A stretch of DNA of 64,000 bases, from the NCBI GenBank assembly GCA_035772735.1, contig JASDFA010000003.1, forward strand, positions 33,782,001 to 33,846,000, read 5' to 3'. This document shows positions 33,161 through 46,188 of the stretch, one piece after another; within the stretch, counting starts at the first letter, position 1, and each line of letters begins with the position of its first letter. Below the pieces are notes generated by a model. The model was not told the origin of the DNA, made no database searches, and worked only from the letters and a program-made list of their open reading frames with translations. This DNA is from Datura wrightii. Its lineage: Eukaryota > Streptophyta > Magnoliopsida > Solanales > Solanaceae. Both the position numbers and the translations under genes were made by a program.

Positions 33161-34420
33161 TTCGGAGTCAGTACTGATGTCTTGTCAGAATCCTTTTTAG
33201 TTTCTACTCCTGTAGGTGACTCAGTTACAGCTAGACGTGTGTATAGAGATTTCCCAGTATTGGTCCTCCATAAGGTCACCTCAGGAGATCTGATAGAGTT
33301 AGCCATGACTGATTTCAATGTTATTCTCGACATGGATTGGTTGTATTCTTGTTATGCTTCCATTAATTGCAGGATCCGATCAGTAGATTTCAGAGTTTCA
33401 GGTGAGCCGGTCTTAGAATGGAAGGGTAGTTCAGCTGTACCTATAGGTCGCTTCGTTTCCTACCTCAAGGCTAGGAAGATGATTTCTATGGGTTGCATGT
33501 ATCATTTAGTTAGGGTCAAGGATGTTGAGTCCGAGACCCTGACTATGCAGTCAGTTGCAGTAGTACGTGAGTATCTAGAGGTCTTTCCTGATGATTTGCC
33601 AGGTATTCCTCCCGAGTGGGAGATTGATTTCGGTATTGACCTTCTTCCCGATACGCAACCTATATCTATTCCTCCCTACATGATGGCTCTAGCCGATTTA
33701 AAAGAGTTGAAGGATAAGTTAAAGTATTTACTAGATAAGGGCTTCATTAGACCGAGCCAGTCTCCATGAGGTGCACCGATTTTATTTGTTCGAAAGAAAG
33801 ATGGTTCCCTTCGTATGTGCATTGATTATCAACAGTTGAACAAAGTCACTGTCAAGAACAGGTACCTTTTACCTAGGATTGATGATTTGTTCGATCATCT
33901 TCAGGTCGCTAAGTGTTTCTCGAAGATAGATCTCAGATCTGGGTATCATCAGCTTAGAGTTCGGGAGGGTGATATCCCGAAGATGACATTTAGAGCACGA
34001 TATGGTCATTACGAATTTGTAGTTATGTCTTTTGGACTAACGAATGCTCCTGCAGGTTTTATGGACTTGATGAACAGGGTTTTCAAGTCATATTTGTACA
34101 TGTTCATGATTGTGTTCATTGATGACTTCTTAATATACTCTTGGAGCACGGAGGAGCATGCCGCTCACCTGAGAGTAGTGCTTTCAGACCCTTAATTATC
34201 GTCAATTGTATGAAAAGTTTGGCAAGTGTGAGTTTTTGTTGGACACCATGGCATTCTTGGGCCATATGGTGTCTAGAGAAAGCATAAAAGTAGATTCGCA
34301 GAAAATTGAGGCGATGAAGAATTGGCCCAGACCGGTGAATCCTTCGGATATTCGGAGTTTCTTAGGTTTAGCTGGCTACTACCGGAGGTTTTTTTAGGCT
34401 TTCTCATCCATTGCAGTGCC
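33161..34420 (+). pseudogene. Protease end and RT of E
   Basis: The protease second half continues (LIELAMTDFNVILDMDWLYS), then RT: IDFGIDLLPDTQPISIPPYM, a TGA at 33767 where relatives have Trp, MCIDYQQLNKVTVKNRYLLP, FSKIDLRSGYHQLRVREGDI and the catalytic VFIDDFLIYSWSTEEH with both Asp kept. A stop at 34193 and a shift precede the thumb region KCEFLLDTMAFLGHMVSRES. Only a few lesions separate this from an open frame, fewer than in F. Confidence 0.9.
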
Positions 34421-35153
34421 TTTGACTAAGTTGACACAGAAGAAGGTGAAGTTTCAATGGTTGGAGGCTTGTGACAAAAGCTTCCAGGAGTTGAAGACCC
34501 AACTCACTTCAGCCCCAGTGTTGACCTTACCCAAGGGTACTAATGGCTTTGTTGTATATTGTGATGCTTTGAGAGTCGGACTGGGGTGTGTGTTGATGCA
34601 GCATGGGAAGGTAATAGCATATGCCTCGAGACAGCTGAAAGTTCATGAAAAGAATTACCCGACCCAAGATCTTCAGTTGGCCATGGCGGTGTTTGCATTG
34701 AAGATATAGCAGCATTACTTGTATGCGGTCCATGTGGATGTATTTACGGACCACAAGAGCTTGCAATACGTGTTCACATAGAAAGATCTAAATCTTCAGC
34801 AAAGGAGGTGGTTGGAGTTACTTAAGGACTATGATATGAGGGTCCTTTACCACCTGGGCAAGGCTAATGTGGTTGCAGATGCACTTAGTTGTCTCCCAAT
34901 GGAGAGTGTGTCTCATGTGGATGAGGGGAAGAAGGAGTTGGTGAAAGATGTTCACCGGCTTGCAAGGTTGGGAGTTAGATTGATTGACTCGACCGATGGC
35001 GGTGTTTTTGTACATAATGGGTCTGAATCGTCCTTGGTGGTTGATGTCAAGTCTAAGAAAGATGAGGATCCAATTTTGAGGAAGTTGAAAGAGGCGGTGC
35101 AGAGTCAAAAGGTAGATGTTTTCTCCCAAGGGGGAGATGGTGTGCTACGATAT
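34421..35153 (+). pseudogene. RNase H and linker of E
   Basis: RNase H: FVVYCDALRVGLGCVLMQHG (catalytic Asp), DLQLAMAVFALKI where G has Glu in DLELAGVV, so the catalytic Glu is Gln, and DVFTDHKSLQYVFT (Asp). A TAG at 34779 follows where relatives have Gln. The GKANVVADALSCLPMESVSH stretch and the linker to integrase (DVFSQGGDGVLRY) are open up to the TAG at 35154. Confidence 0.88.
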
Positions 35154-35156
35154 TAG

Positions 35157-36010
35157 GGTCGTCTATGTGTCCTAGATGTTGATGATTTGAGAGTTCGGAT
35201 ATTACATGAGGCACATGGTACCAGATATTCTATTCATCCAGGATCCACGAAGATGTATCAGGACTTGTGATAAATCTATTGGTGGGATGGTATGAAGAAG
35301 GACATTATGGAGTTCGTAGCAAAATGTCCAAACTGTCAGCAAGTGAAGGTTGAGCATCAGAGACCCAGAGGTGTACTTCAGGATATTACCATCCCCACTT
35401 GGAAGTGGGAAGAGATTAATATGGATTTCATTACAGGCCTACCTCGTACTCGCTGACACTATGACTCCATTTCGGTTATCGTGGATAGGTTGACTAAGGT
35501 GGCTCATTTTCTATCGGTCAAAACTACCGACTCAGTAGAGGATTATGCCAAGTTATACATACGGGAGTTAGTTCGATTGCATGAAGTGCCTTTGTCCTCA
35601 TTTCAGATAGAGGTAACCAGTTTACCTCTCAATTTTGGAGGTCTTTTCAGAAGGGACTTGGGACTCAAGTCAAGCTCGGCACGGCCTTTCATCCGCAAAC
35701 GAATGGTCAAGCCGAGCGAACAATCCAAACTCTTGAGGACATGTTGAGGGCATGTGTTATGGATTTTAAAGGCAGTTGGGATAATCATTTGCCCCTGATT
35801 GAGTTTACTTATAATAACAGTTACCACTCTAGTATCCAAATGGCACCGTTCTAGTCTCTTTACGGGCGAAGGTGTAGATCTCCCATCAGATGGTTTGAGG
35901 TTGGTGAGGCAACTATGATAGGACCGAATTCAGTTCATGAGGAGATGGTGAAGGTTCACTTGATAAGGGACCAGTTGAAAACCGCTCAGAGTCGTTAGAA
36001 ATCGTATGCT
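35157..36010 (+). pseudogene. Integrase of E
   Basis: The zinc module has CPNCQQVKVEHQRPRGVL (about 35328-35382). The catalytic core begins at IVDRLTKVAHFLSVKTTDSV (first Asp near 35487). A one-base change near 35600 shifts the frame, after which the second Asp and the Glu (GQAERTIQTLEDM) are found in another frame. Further stops at 35454 (TGA) and 35996 (TAG) lie where relatives have Arg and Gln. Confidence 0.85.
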
Positions 36011-36013
36011 GAT

Positions 36014-36480
36014 GTGAGGAGAAGAGATTTGGAGTTTGAGGTGGACGATTGGGTATTTCTAAAGTTATCTCCCATGAAGGGAGTAATACGGTTTGAAAAG
36101 AAAGGAAAACTCAGTCCCTGCTATGTTGGTCCATACCAGGTTGTGAGAAGAGTTGGTAAAGTAGATTATGAGTTGGACTTGCCATCGGGGTTGTCCTCAG
36201 TTTATCCTTTGTTTCATGTGTGGCTTTTGAAGAAGTGTTTGGGTGATCCAGCCTTGGTAGTTTCGTTAGACAGCATTGGAGTAAAAGAAAGCCTCGGTTA
36301 TGAAGAAATTTCTGTTGAAATCTTGGATCTCCAGGTTTGGAAGTTGAGGAACAAAAGAAATAGTTTAAGTTCAGGTCTTATGGAGAAATCAGCATGTCGA
36401 GGGAGCTACGCGGGAAGCTGAAGTAGTTTTGATGGCCAAATATCCACATTTATTCTGTACCGGCACAGTTCCGACTTGAG
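36014..36480 (+). pseudogene. Integrase C-terminal module and chromodomain of E
   Basis: RRRDLEFEVDDWVFLKLSPM leads to the GPY-type module KGKLSPCYVGPYQVVRRVGK, then the chromodomain: GYEEISVEILDLQVWKLRNK, a frameshift near 36360, and in the next frame VEGATREAEVVLMAKYPHLF. The chromodomain probably steers integration toward specific chromatin (family knowledge). The polypurine tract CAAGGGGGAGATAT ends at 36724, directly before the 3' LTR; 36481-36709 is noncoding. Confidence 0.85.
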
Positions 36481-36724
36481 GTATCGGTTTCTCCCTATGA
36501 CTCTATCTAGTTTTCATGTTTAGTTGATGTGTGCAGTTTCTTTTATGTGTATGAATGTGTATGTAAGGTATAAGATCATTTCAGCTATGTGGTTTTATTC
36601 GGAGGTAGTCATTCCGTAAAAATTTTGATTTAAAACGATCAGTATATGGTTATGATAAATTGTATGTTTCTTTTTGTTGCTTGTTTCCTACATTCAAGGA
36701 TGAATGTTCCCAAGGGGGAGATAT

Positions 36725-39188
36725 TGTAATACTCCGAAAGTGCTTAGGAGTAGACCCAGGAAGCTAAAAGGCAAAACTACTGTAAGTTGGGAAAAATGTT
36801 GCAGGACGACAGGTACCACGACCCATGGTAAGTAACCACGAGCCGTCGTTTGTTGTCATGGTAGGAGGTGGACTTGGTAGTAGGAGGTACGACGGGTCAG
36901 GCAACGACCTGTTGTGGCTTGCAATGACCCATTGTGGGGAGCCGTGGTAAGGGAGCCCAGATCTCAATGAGAAAGGATGGATAGTAACCACGACCTGTTG
37001 AAGCGTATGACATGCCGTGGTGAGGCTCATTGGATAGAAATTAAGAAGGTTTGGGGGGAGCAATCATTGACTAGTTCAATGACCCATTGGAGCCTAGAAC
37101 GACTCATCCTGTTCGTCCGTGGTTTGCTTTTGAGATATGACTGAGACAATGCATAGCACGGGTAGATACCACTGGTCGTGGTATCCTCCAACGACCCATT
37201 GGTTCACCCGTTGTTTGGCTTAGTGATCAGTTTTCAGCGAATTCAGTAAGGGCATTTCTGTCATTTCCTAGTCCTAAGGCCCTATAGTATGTTGTTTAAG
37301 GCTCTTTTTGAGGGGTTTTGAGAGGGGAAAAGCCTATTCTAAGTGCATCCTCCCCATGCATGCAAGGTTGAGGGCTTGAAGGAGGTGATTCAAGGCCAAA
37401 TTCAAGGTTTCCTTTGGAATTTGATCTTGGGCAATTGAAGGGTGATAGAATTCCTCATTTCCAGGTATGTAAGGCTATGAGTGGGTGCTTGCTTCCGCAC
37501 CCATGCCCATTCCCTACAAATTTGTGATTGGTTTGTAATGATCAAGTATGGGGTTTCATTCAATTGTATGATTCTTACATCTCTACTCATGGGTATGATT
37601 AAATTTAGTTGATATTGATGAGTTACCAAGTTTGGGCGGATTCTAACTTAATTACTCTTACAAAAGTGTTTTTCTAAAAATTGAATCTAAAATGCCCATG
37701 TGTGGATAGTTCATAGTAGAATGTGGTGATGATAGAATAGATGATGAAAAACATGTTTCCAACCTTACCCATGATTTTGATGATATTTTCAAAGAATGTT
37801 AAATAGACCCAAGTATGGTAGAGCTTTGGGTGATGCCCATATGATGTTTTCAAATAGTGATTTATCCCCGACATGAGCTTACCACATGGTCGAGATGAAA
37901 TTTTTCTTTAACCCTTATTATGAATTCTAGCTTGTGGTATGTTTCAAATTAAAGCCTTCTCTATGCGTAAATCCTTAATTGATATGTATATTATTGTCTA
38001 GCTTTTTGAAGGACAATGTTAAGCTTCATTTCACATGAAGTTGAGTCTAACTATGATTTCATTCAAAGCTTTGTCGAAATGACATTGTTGAGCTTCATAT
38101 CTATATGATGTCTAGTGTATGCATGATTTCATTATGAGCTTTGTTACTAGATGATGTTGAGCTTCGTATTTATATGATGTAGAGCATTGCATGTTTTGGG
38201 AGAAGAATCTAGCACCGAGCGGGCTAAGGGTCGACTACCCTATGCCCCAGAACTACGTGCCAACGTAGGTTGATACTATTACATTATTGGGACCTCCCTT
38301 GTGAGCTATCCCCAACCCTATTGGCCCTTCATCTTGATATCGATATCATGGTAGCGTCCATTACCCTGGCCAGGTTATGGACGACTCTTCCCACTTGAGT
38401 GTGATAGTTGGGACCACGTAAGCTTTATCGTGGTATGTCGGTTAAGTGACGAGTCTCCCACTGTCTATATCTTCCAGAATTGCATTTTTTTCATTACTCA
38501 TGATGGTTACCTTATGCATGCATGATCTAAAAGTAAGGTTTGACTCATTTTTCAACTTTTGAGATGAATGTTATGTTTCAGCTTGAGTCATTCGAGTCAG
38601 TCAGGATGTTCTAAAGACATGCATGATCATGTATAATATGAGTATGAGTTCATAATGAATGCATGTGGCCTCCTTCTTATCTTTAAAATCTTGCGACATA
38701 TGTATGACTTGCTTTACGAGATTTATATTACTTTCGTGGTTTTACCTACCTTGCACACTTGATATATTTCACGTACTGACTGCATACTTTCTATGTTGTA
38801 TCGTTTTCTGATACAGGGTCCGGATCTCAGGCTCATCCTCATCCCTAGTCCACCTAGGCCTGCGCTATAGCTCATTGGTGAGTCCTCATGTTTTGAGGAC
38901 TGTTGACAGATTTTTATGTTATTTTGAGTTTCAGTATTGTTCGAGTTAGTTGAGGATGTTGTCCCATCAACCCATCGGATGTTGTAGAGGCTTTCATACT
39001 AGTATGTAGTACTTAGTTCTTGTATACGTTCTGTATTTCATGAGGTTATTCTATGGTTATGTTTCTTCTATGTTTTATGATTATCTTTGCACTTATCTGA
39101 ATAAGATTAGTTGTGTGCATGAGCCATGGGTCAACTTGGGGTCCCTTGTCCCATGTCTACGATCTAGGACTCTGTTTGGGTCGTGACA
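36725..39188 (+). repeat. 3' LTR of E
   Basis: 2464 bp, TGTAATACTCCG...GGGTCGTGACA, against 2463 bp in the 5' copy. It carries the palindrome TGATATCGATATCA at 38335-38348. The fold-back TACCACGACTCGTGGTA of the 5' copy is decayed here at two bases (a C/T and a G/A difference). Confidence 0.95.
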
Positions 39189-39193
39189 ATCCA

Positions 39194-40440
39194 AGTGCCA
39201 CCAAGATGTACTGTGACCTACGGGAAATATATTGGTGGAATGGCATGAAGAAGGACATTGCAGAATTTGTAGTTAAGTGACCAAATTGCTAGCAAGTGAA
39301 GATTGAGCACCAGAGACTGGGAGGTGTACTTTAGGGCATAAGCATCCCTACTTGGAAGTGGGAAAAATCAATATGGATTTCATTATAGGGTTGCCTCACA
39401 CTCGTCAACAATATGAATCCATTTGGGTGGTCATGGATAGATTGACCAAAGCTGCTCATTTTCTACCAGTCAAAACCACTAATTCCTTAGAGGATTATGT
39501 CAAACTATACATCTAGGAGCTAGTTCGGTTGCATGGAGTGCCCTTGTCTATCATATTAGACAAAGGTACTCAGGTTACCTCTCAGTTTTGGAGATCATTT
39601 CAAAAAGGACTTGGTACTCAACTTAAGCTCAGTACAACCTTTCACCCCCAAACGGATGGTCAAGAAGAGCGAATAATTTAAATTCTCGAGGACATGTGGA
39701 GGACATGTGTGATTGACTTCAAGGGTAGTTGGGATGACCATTTACCTCTTATTGACTTTGTGTATAATAACAACTACCATTCTAGCATTCGGATGACTTT
39801 GTTTGAGGCTCTCTATGGGCGGAGGTGTAGATCGCCTATTGGTTCATTTGAAGTTGGTGAAGCTGCGATAATAGGACCAAATTCAGTCCATGAGGCCATG
39901 AAAAAGGTTCAGCACATACTGGACAGGTTGAAAATAGCACAAAGTTGCCATCAGTTCTACGCTGAAGTGAGAAAGAGAGAACTTGAGTTCGAAGTGGATG
40001 ATTGGCTTTTTCTGAAGGTATCTCCCATGAAGAGAGTGATGAGGTTTGGAAAGAAAGGAAAACTCAGCCCTCGTTATGTTGGCCCCTACCGGATTGTGAA
40101 GTGGGTTGGAAAGGTGACATATGAATTGGAGTTGCCCTCAGAATTAGCTTCTGTTCATCATATTTTTCATGTATTACTCTTAAAGAAGTGTTTGGGGGAT
40201 CCATCTCTAGTTGTTCTGGTGAACCGTGTCAGTGTGAAAGACAACCTTCTTTATGAGGAGGTTCCAGTGGAAATACTGTATCATCAGGTTCGATGGCTAA
40301 GAAACAAGGAAGTATCTTCAGTTAAAGTTATATAGAGGAATCAGCATGTTGAGGGAGCTATGTGGAAAGCCGAAGCAGATATGATGGCTAGATACCCACA
40401 TTTATTCCCTACCAGCTTAGTTTTAGCTTGAGGTATTAGT
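39194..40440 (+). pseudogene. Integrase and chromodomain of F
   Basis: F resumes after E. The integrase catalytic residues are recognisable: VVMDRLTKAAHFLPVKTTNS, SIILDKGTQVTSQFWRSFQK and GQEERII. A long open stretch (39694-40335) covers the C-terminal part, with FVYNNNYHSSI, SPMKRVMRFGKKGKLSPRYV (GPY-type module) and the chromodomain YEEVPVEILYHQVRWLRNKE. A TAG at 40333 replaces a codon that is Trp in relatives, after which NQHVEGAMWKAEADMMARYP completes the domain. This is the best-preserved chromodomain in the window. 40441-40660 is noncoding up to the polypurine tract AAAGGGGGA. Confidence 0.88.
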
Positions 40441-40675
40441 TTTTTCCCTAAAACTCTATTCAGTTTCATGTTCAATTCATGCGCCCCAATTTCTTTCATG
40501 TCAATGTATGTATGTATGATTCATGATTCAGTTCAGCCATGTAGTTTAGATCGGAGTTAGTCATTCTGTTAGTTTTTAGCTTATATGATCAGTATTTGAG
40601 TATGATTATTGCGTTTCTTTGCTTTTCTGTATGATTTTCAACATTCAAGGATGAATGTTCCAAAGGGGGACATAT

Positions 40676-42707
40676 TGTTATACCTCGAAAGCCCTAAGAT
40701 CATACCCGGGAGTTAAAATGGAGAAAAACAGGATTTTATGCACCAGGTCACAGAACGAGTCGTCCTGTGACCTGTCAGGTTGACCACGAGTCATTAGGTG
40801 ACTCGTGGTGAGGAGTGTTGGATTTCCTGGGATTTTTCAATTTGGGGTAACCATGAGTTGTGGTCATCCACACGAGTCATCAGGACACCCGTGGTCAAGG
40901 GCAATTGGAAGGTGAAGGTTGAGTGGGCAGTGTACCCTACAGTTGGACACCACGAGTTGTGGTCAGACACCACAATTTGTTGGGTGAGTCATTGTTGCAT
41001 TTGGTGAATGACTTGAGTAGTTGGGCAGTGGAGGTAACGAGTGGTGACCACGAGGCATGGTCACCAATGACGATCCGTTAGGTCCCTCATGGGGACCCTT
41101 TGAAGAAATGTAGCAGTGGACTACACGACAGCAGGCGACTACCTGTTTCCCTTGGTAACGACTCATCTAGTCCCTTATGGGGACTGGCAGTCAATTATTT
41201 TATGTGAATTTAGTAAGGGCTTATTCGTTTTTCCTATGATCCTAAGGCCTAAACTACATCGTTTTAATCTATGAATAATGAATTTTAAGAGGGGCAAGTT
41301 CATTGTAGGCTATTCCTATTCATGCATGCAATAGTAAAGGTCTAGATAGGTGATCAAGCTCAATTTCCTCCAAGTTCTTCCCAATTTTTCCTTGGGCAAT
41401 CAGGGAAGTTGTAGAATCAGATCCTCTTACGTATGTAAGGTTATGAATGGGTGAATTTGTTCACACCCATGCCCAATCCCTCTCTAATGCATCAAAATCT
41501 ATGTGTTGATCCTATGGGTTTAACCCAATGCATGAATTTCCTACATTTCTACCATGGGTAATACCTAAGTATGTTTCTATTATTTAATTATGATTCATGA
41601 GCAAGTTTTGCATTGTTTTCAATTATAATCTTGTATTCAAGCTTTATAAATCAAAATGCCCATCCATGAGAAGTTCATGAAAGTTGAGATTTATGATGAA
41701 TGTTCAAGTATGATGAAATATTATTGATGAAAAGTATGCTTCAAGTTACCCATGTCTATGATCATGTTTTCAAGTGAATCAAGTGTTTTCAAGCATGTTT
41801 AAGTATTGGGCAAGCTCCTATTTTCAAGTATGATTTGTGATTTCAAGTTAATTATCTTACCACATGGTTTTGAAGTCAAGACTCCCAATTATGTTCAACT
41901 TGTGGTATGGTTTGATTCAAGGCTCCTCATGTATGATTCATATATATATATATTCATTATTATTCAACTTCATCAAAAGATGATGGTCAGCTTCATTAAA
42001 AACGATGGAGAGCATATGCATGTTTTTGAGAGTAGTGTCTAGCACCAAGTAAGCTAGGGATCAGTCAACCCTATGCCTCAGATCTACGTGCCAATGTAGG
42101 CATGATAAGATTATTTGGGACCTCCTATGTGTGCTTTCCCCTACCCCAAGGGGCCTTGAGCCTGATATCGATATCATGGTAGCGTCCTTAGCCCTGGAAA
42201 GTCTTTAGACAGCTGTACCCACTTGAGTGTAATAGTCGGGACAACGTAAGCTCTATCGTGGTAATGTCAGTTATATGACGAGTCTCCTATTGTTCCTCAT
42301 GATTTCAGTTATGCATGTTTTTATCATTCATGATATATATATATATATGTTCTAAAGCAGGTTTGACCAAATGTTTAGTTTTACTTATGATTATCATATT
42401 TTAGCTTTGGGTCATTCGATTCAGTTATGATGTTCAGTTGTGATGTTCAGTTATGTTCAGATCATGATTTCATAAAATAGCATGCAAGCCCTACCCTCAA
42501 ATTCTTATCTTGATGTTGTTTTATATTATGAAAGTTTTAAATTATTTTACTTATTTAAACGGTTTTACTTACCTTGCATACTTTGTACATTTCACGTACT
42601 GACCGCATACTCGATGTTGTATCGTTTCATGATACAGGCTCCGATCTTCAGGCTCAACCTCGTCATTAGTAAGCTTCCGGAGTTAGCATCCAGTCTCTAT
42701 TGGTGAG
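40676..42707 (+). repeat. 3' LTR of F, first part
   Basis: Starts TGTTATACCTCGAAAG. It contains an 11-bp inverted repeat ACCACGAGTCA/TGACTCGTGGT with a 5-nt loop (40783-40809) and the 14-bp palindrome TGATATCGATATCA (42163-42176). It is cut by C at 42708, with GTGAG (42703-42707) as the left target copy, and continues at 59484. Confidence 0.93.
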
Positions 42708-43602
42708 TGTTCGGACCAAACTACACGCAAGTGCACGTGGTCGTACAAGTAGTAAAGTGGCTTTATTTCAAGCCAAGTATCAATCCCACAGGGACTGAAT
42801 TACGATAGTAATTATCCTAATTGTTAGTGAACGATATCGCTATGAAGGTAGACAACCAAACAAATAATGTTTTATGAGTCAATATTAATAGTTAATAAGA
42901 ACCTAAGTAAAGATTGTAATTTAAAGTCTGAACAATAGCAATGAACAAGCTGAGGTTAAGGCAAGCATGTAGGGATGTAATTTATTAATTAGAATCAGTC
43001 AATCTTCTCTTCGGTTGTTAGTCAGGAATTAATAACCTATGGATTGGATCTTTCTACTCCTATCCAATTAAAGAATCATGAGACTTACATTACACATTTT
43101 TGTGATGCAAAAACCCCATGCTCTAGCCATACATAACAAATTCCATAAATGACTAATATGACATTACATATATATTTCTATTCTGAATGTAAATCTTCTC
43201 TCAATTTTCCCAACTAAGAAAAGATCATATCCCACCAATTCACATCTATCCAATTAATTTCCCTTTCAGAATCAAAATTGGAATTCTAAGATATACATTA
43301 ACATCGGCCAAACATTAACATAGTAAAAACAAGAATTGATGGAACAACCATTATAGAGAAGATGAAAACTGAAATAATTAGTAATTACATTCCTTTGCAA
43401 TCATCCTTAATATCAGAAAGAGGTGAATTAGCCACTCATTTGTGGATTAAACATCTTCAAACAAGTAGAATTCATACAAGCAATTGAAATTAAAGAGAAA
43501 AAGGAAGAGAATTAACCCTAGAAATTCTTCCTCTCAACTGCCTGCTAACCACGTTCTTGCTCAAAAAATGTCAGATTCTTTAAAATAAAAACTAAGTGTT
43601 CT

Positions 43603-43610
43603 ATTTATAT
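43603..43610 (-). promoter_or_regulatory. TATA box of C 3' LTR
   Basis: Minus-strand TATAAATA, 31 nt downstream of the perfect fold-back. In the 5' LTR the same site reads TATAAAGA. Confidence 0.6.
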
Positions 43611-43641
43611 TAGTGGAAATTTTTCCCGGAATAACAAGCAA

Positions 43642-43683
43642 CGTGGCACGGAGTGTATCGCGGAGCACTGCCTCCGTGCCACG
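43642..43683. other. 42-nt fold-back in C 3' LTR (changed pair)
   Basis: CGTGGCACGGAG (43642-43653) and CTCCGTGCCACG (43672-43683) pair perfectly. Relative to B, D and the left-edge LTR, one position has changed on both arms, so pairing is kept. The loop is again 18 nt. Confidence 0.9.
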
Positions 43684-44118
43684 GCCCTGTCGCGGAGCCC
43701 CACTGGAACTCAGCTCCCAGGTAAATGCACTTCAGCATGGCACGGCGTGTATCACAGAGCACTGCCTCCATGACACGGTGCCATCGCGCACCTCCACTGG
43801 AATTTGACATAAAATTCCCTTCCAGGAAGAATGCCTCCATGATGGTAGCGTGTCACGGCGCCATCGCGGAGCCCCTATTTTGGCCAATTTTCCTTGTCAA
43901 CTTCCACTTCTTGCTTCTGAGTCCATTTCCACATTTCACCAACTTGTAGATTAGCTTCCAAAAATTCCTTCTAGACTGCAAAACAACACTAATCATGTTG
44001 GTTAGTATAAATTCACATTTACATAAAAATCACATGAGAATGCACACATAAAAGTAGATAAACAAATAGAAATGAAGTATTAGAGTATCACTTTGGCTTG
44101 CAATTATGCCCAAGATCA

Positions 44119-46188
44119 CCTACCCCACACTTAAAACCTTGTTCGTCCTCGAATAATACTTTCACATCTCATGCAATTGAAACCCACGCATAGCTAATTT
44201 GGCGCGACCATTCAAGCTACGGCTATAAGGATTATTTAAGATAGCAAATCATCAAGAGAGCATGCATGGTTTGATCAATAAAAATAAGTAAACCAGATTA
44301 AGACCTCCTAACCTCAAGAATTGATTCTCGATCTTGGCAAACTCGTGCAAATCAACTGATCAAGACATCCGACACGAATTTTATCTCTCGTCAAGCATGT
44401 GCCCTCGCAACACAAGAGAATTACCCCATGTACACTCATAAGATTTCCAAAGCACTACATGTAGGGGTATATGAATAAGATTATGCTCGCTCTCCCAAAG
44501 AATTCACATGCATCATGTCGTGAACCATAAACTTGCCCCTAGTGTTTTACTCCACTAATTTAAGGATGCATGATGTAAGATCACGTAGGACTTAATGGGT
44601 TGTAATGTAAGCTAAGGAACTAGTAAATACTGGGCTAGCCAATAATAGTAACTGGCTTCCCTAAGCGCTTTTAATACATCCCACCTTCATTACGGACATT
44701 GCTATTTCCTCAATCCTCTCATTCTTGAATTTTCTTCTTTGTTATTGTTCCCATTTCTTTAGGCACACTCGACTTACTAGAAAAGAGTATTTAAGCAACG
44801 TTTTTCATTCATTGATTTTCTTACTCTCAACTATTAATTAATCAATTTCAAACAAGTGCACCTTTGACCTTTTCTTTAACTTTCACAACTTCCTCTTTCC
44901 CTTCTGTTTCAAACTTATCACTCCTTCACTCTTTGGGAAAAATGGATTTTCTTAAGCGCTTAGGAGTTTTGGATAAAATTCACGGCTAATGTAAAAAAGG
45001 GATTAAGCTCGGTTAGTATCTATCAAAGAATAGGCTAGAGGCTCAATGTTGATAACTAGGATTTAACATTCAAGGTGGGTACGATAAGAGAGAAACTTTT
45101 GGTTCATTCAAAGAAATGCCTACATCCTTTCCTACAATCCACATCCTTTATTTCATTTAGTATACACACCAGGAAATTTATAGACACTTCACAATAGCAT
45201 GGAATAGTCGAAACCTCATACTCACAGCATATGCTCAACTTAAGACACATTCACAGAATCTTCATTCAATTAATTACATGAATTCACTATTTAAGCCTCG
45301 ATCACACTGAATCGAATTCTAGGGTCTAGGTATCTCAACATGTTTACACATTTTCATGCTTCCATACGAATCATACTTGCATCTTACAATCATGTGTAAC
45401 ACGTAACAAGAATGTCGAACCATTAATTAGCTACACTTTTGGAAAAAAAATGAAAAAAAAAAAAAAAGAAAAAAATTAATCCTATCAACTAAATTTCCCT
45501 TAAGACGGTCGTCATCCATCCATCATAGGGAACAGTCGCTATCTACGACGTCGGTTCAAGGGTACTATTCTCGGGAAAAGCACCAAAAACAAAAACCGAG
45601 AAACCCAAACAAAAAAAATTCGATAGAAAAAAAATTGAATATAAAATTTAAAAATTTACACATCACACACAACAGTAGTTAAATATTTATTACAACACCA
45701 ACTACCACAATTTCATCAGTTGCATAACATGAAACACAGAGTCACAATTAGCACAATCCATAAAAACATGAACAAAACAACTAGCACCTAACTACTCCCA
45801 CCCCACACTTAATCGGAACATTGTCCCCACTGTTCACATAGTTGAAATTTTAAAAAACGTTTGGGTGGTGAAACTGCCTGATCAATCAAAATATTTAATC
45901 TCTTCATCAGGTGTCAGCGCCTCATCGCCAAGATTAGAATCGTCCCCGCCGTCCTAGTCCGACTCAATGTATGAGTCCTCCCGACGTGTTTCCTCATCAG
46001 TAGGGACGTCATAATCCACGGGCTCTACAAATGCGGGCCCCACTCAGCATAAAGCTCGGGCATTCTCATTGAATGATAATCCATTTCGAGCTGCCATAAC
46101 TCATCCTCCGTTGCAGGCCTTCCACTGATGCGCAGCTACAACATCTGCATCCCGTACATTGGGCTATGTATTGATCATCCCGAGCATG
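44119..46188 (-). other. 3' noncoding region of C
   Basis: No credible gene. In reverse orientation it matches the 3' regions of B and D (for example the minus-strand match of TTTGCTAAGATCGAGAGTCG near 31446). ACCCCACACTTAA tracts at 44122-44135 and 45800-45812 (minus TTAAGTGTGGGGT) bound it. An A-rich run near 45442-45476 (poly-T on the coding strand) is low-complexity sequence. Confidence 0.75.

Larger units (their letters stand above)
21704..39188 (+). mobile_element. Element E: Tekay/Del-type retrotransposon carrying B
   Basis: LTRs 21704-24166 (2463 bp) and 36725-39188 (2464 bp) are flanked by the perfect target duplication ATCCA (21699-21703 and 39189-39193). Inside are a Met-tRNA primer site, gag, protease (split by B at 25703-33155), RT, RNase H, integrase, chromodomain and a polypurine tract before 36725. 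Without B, E would be about 10.0 kb. It is inactive: stops, frameshifts and an altered RNase H residue. Confidence 0.95.
42708..44118 (-). repeat. 3' LTR of C
   Basis: In plus view TGTTCGGACC...GCCCAAGATCA, 1411 bp, the same length as and highly similar to 58068-59478. It has a minus TATAAATA (43610-43603), a perfect 42-nt fold-back (43642-43683), a degenerate second copy (43736-43777) and a partial third (about 43850). The terminal hairpin is damaged here (CTTTGGCT instead of CTTGGGCA). Confidence 0.94.

Noticed and set aside
43600..43870. Regularly spaced repeats resembling a CRISPR array
   Set aside because: Only two to three diverged units about 100 bp apart inside a plant LTR; no conserved direct repeat with unique spacers and no cas genes.
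45440..45480. A-rich run that could be the poly(A) tail of a LINE or SINE
   Set aside because: It lies inside C's 3' noncoding region at the position where B and D have a poly-T run on the coding strand, and no retroposon body or target duplication accompanies it.
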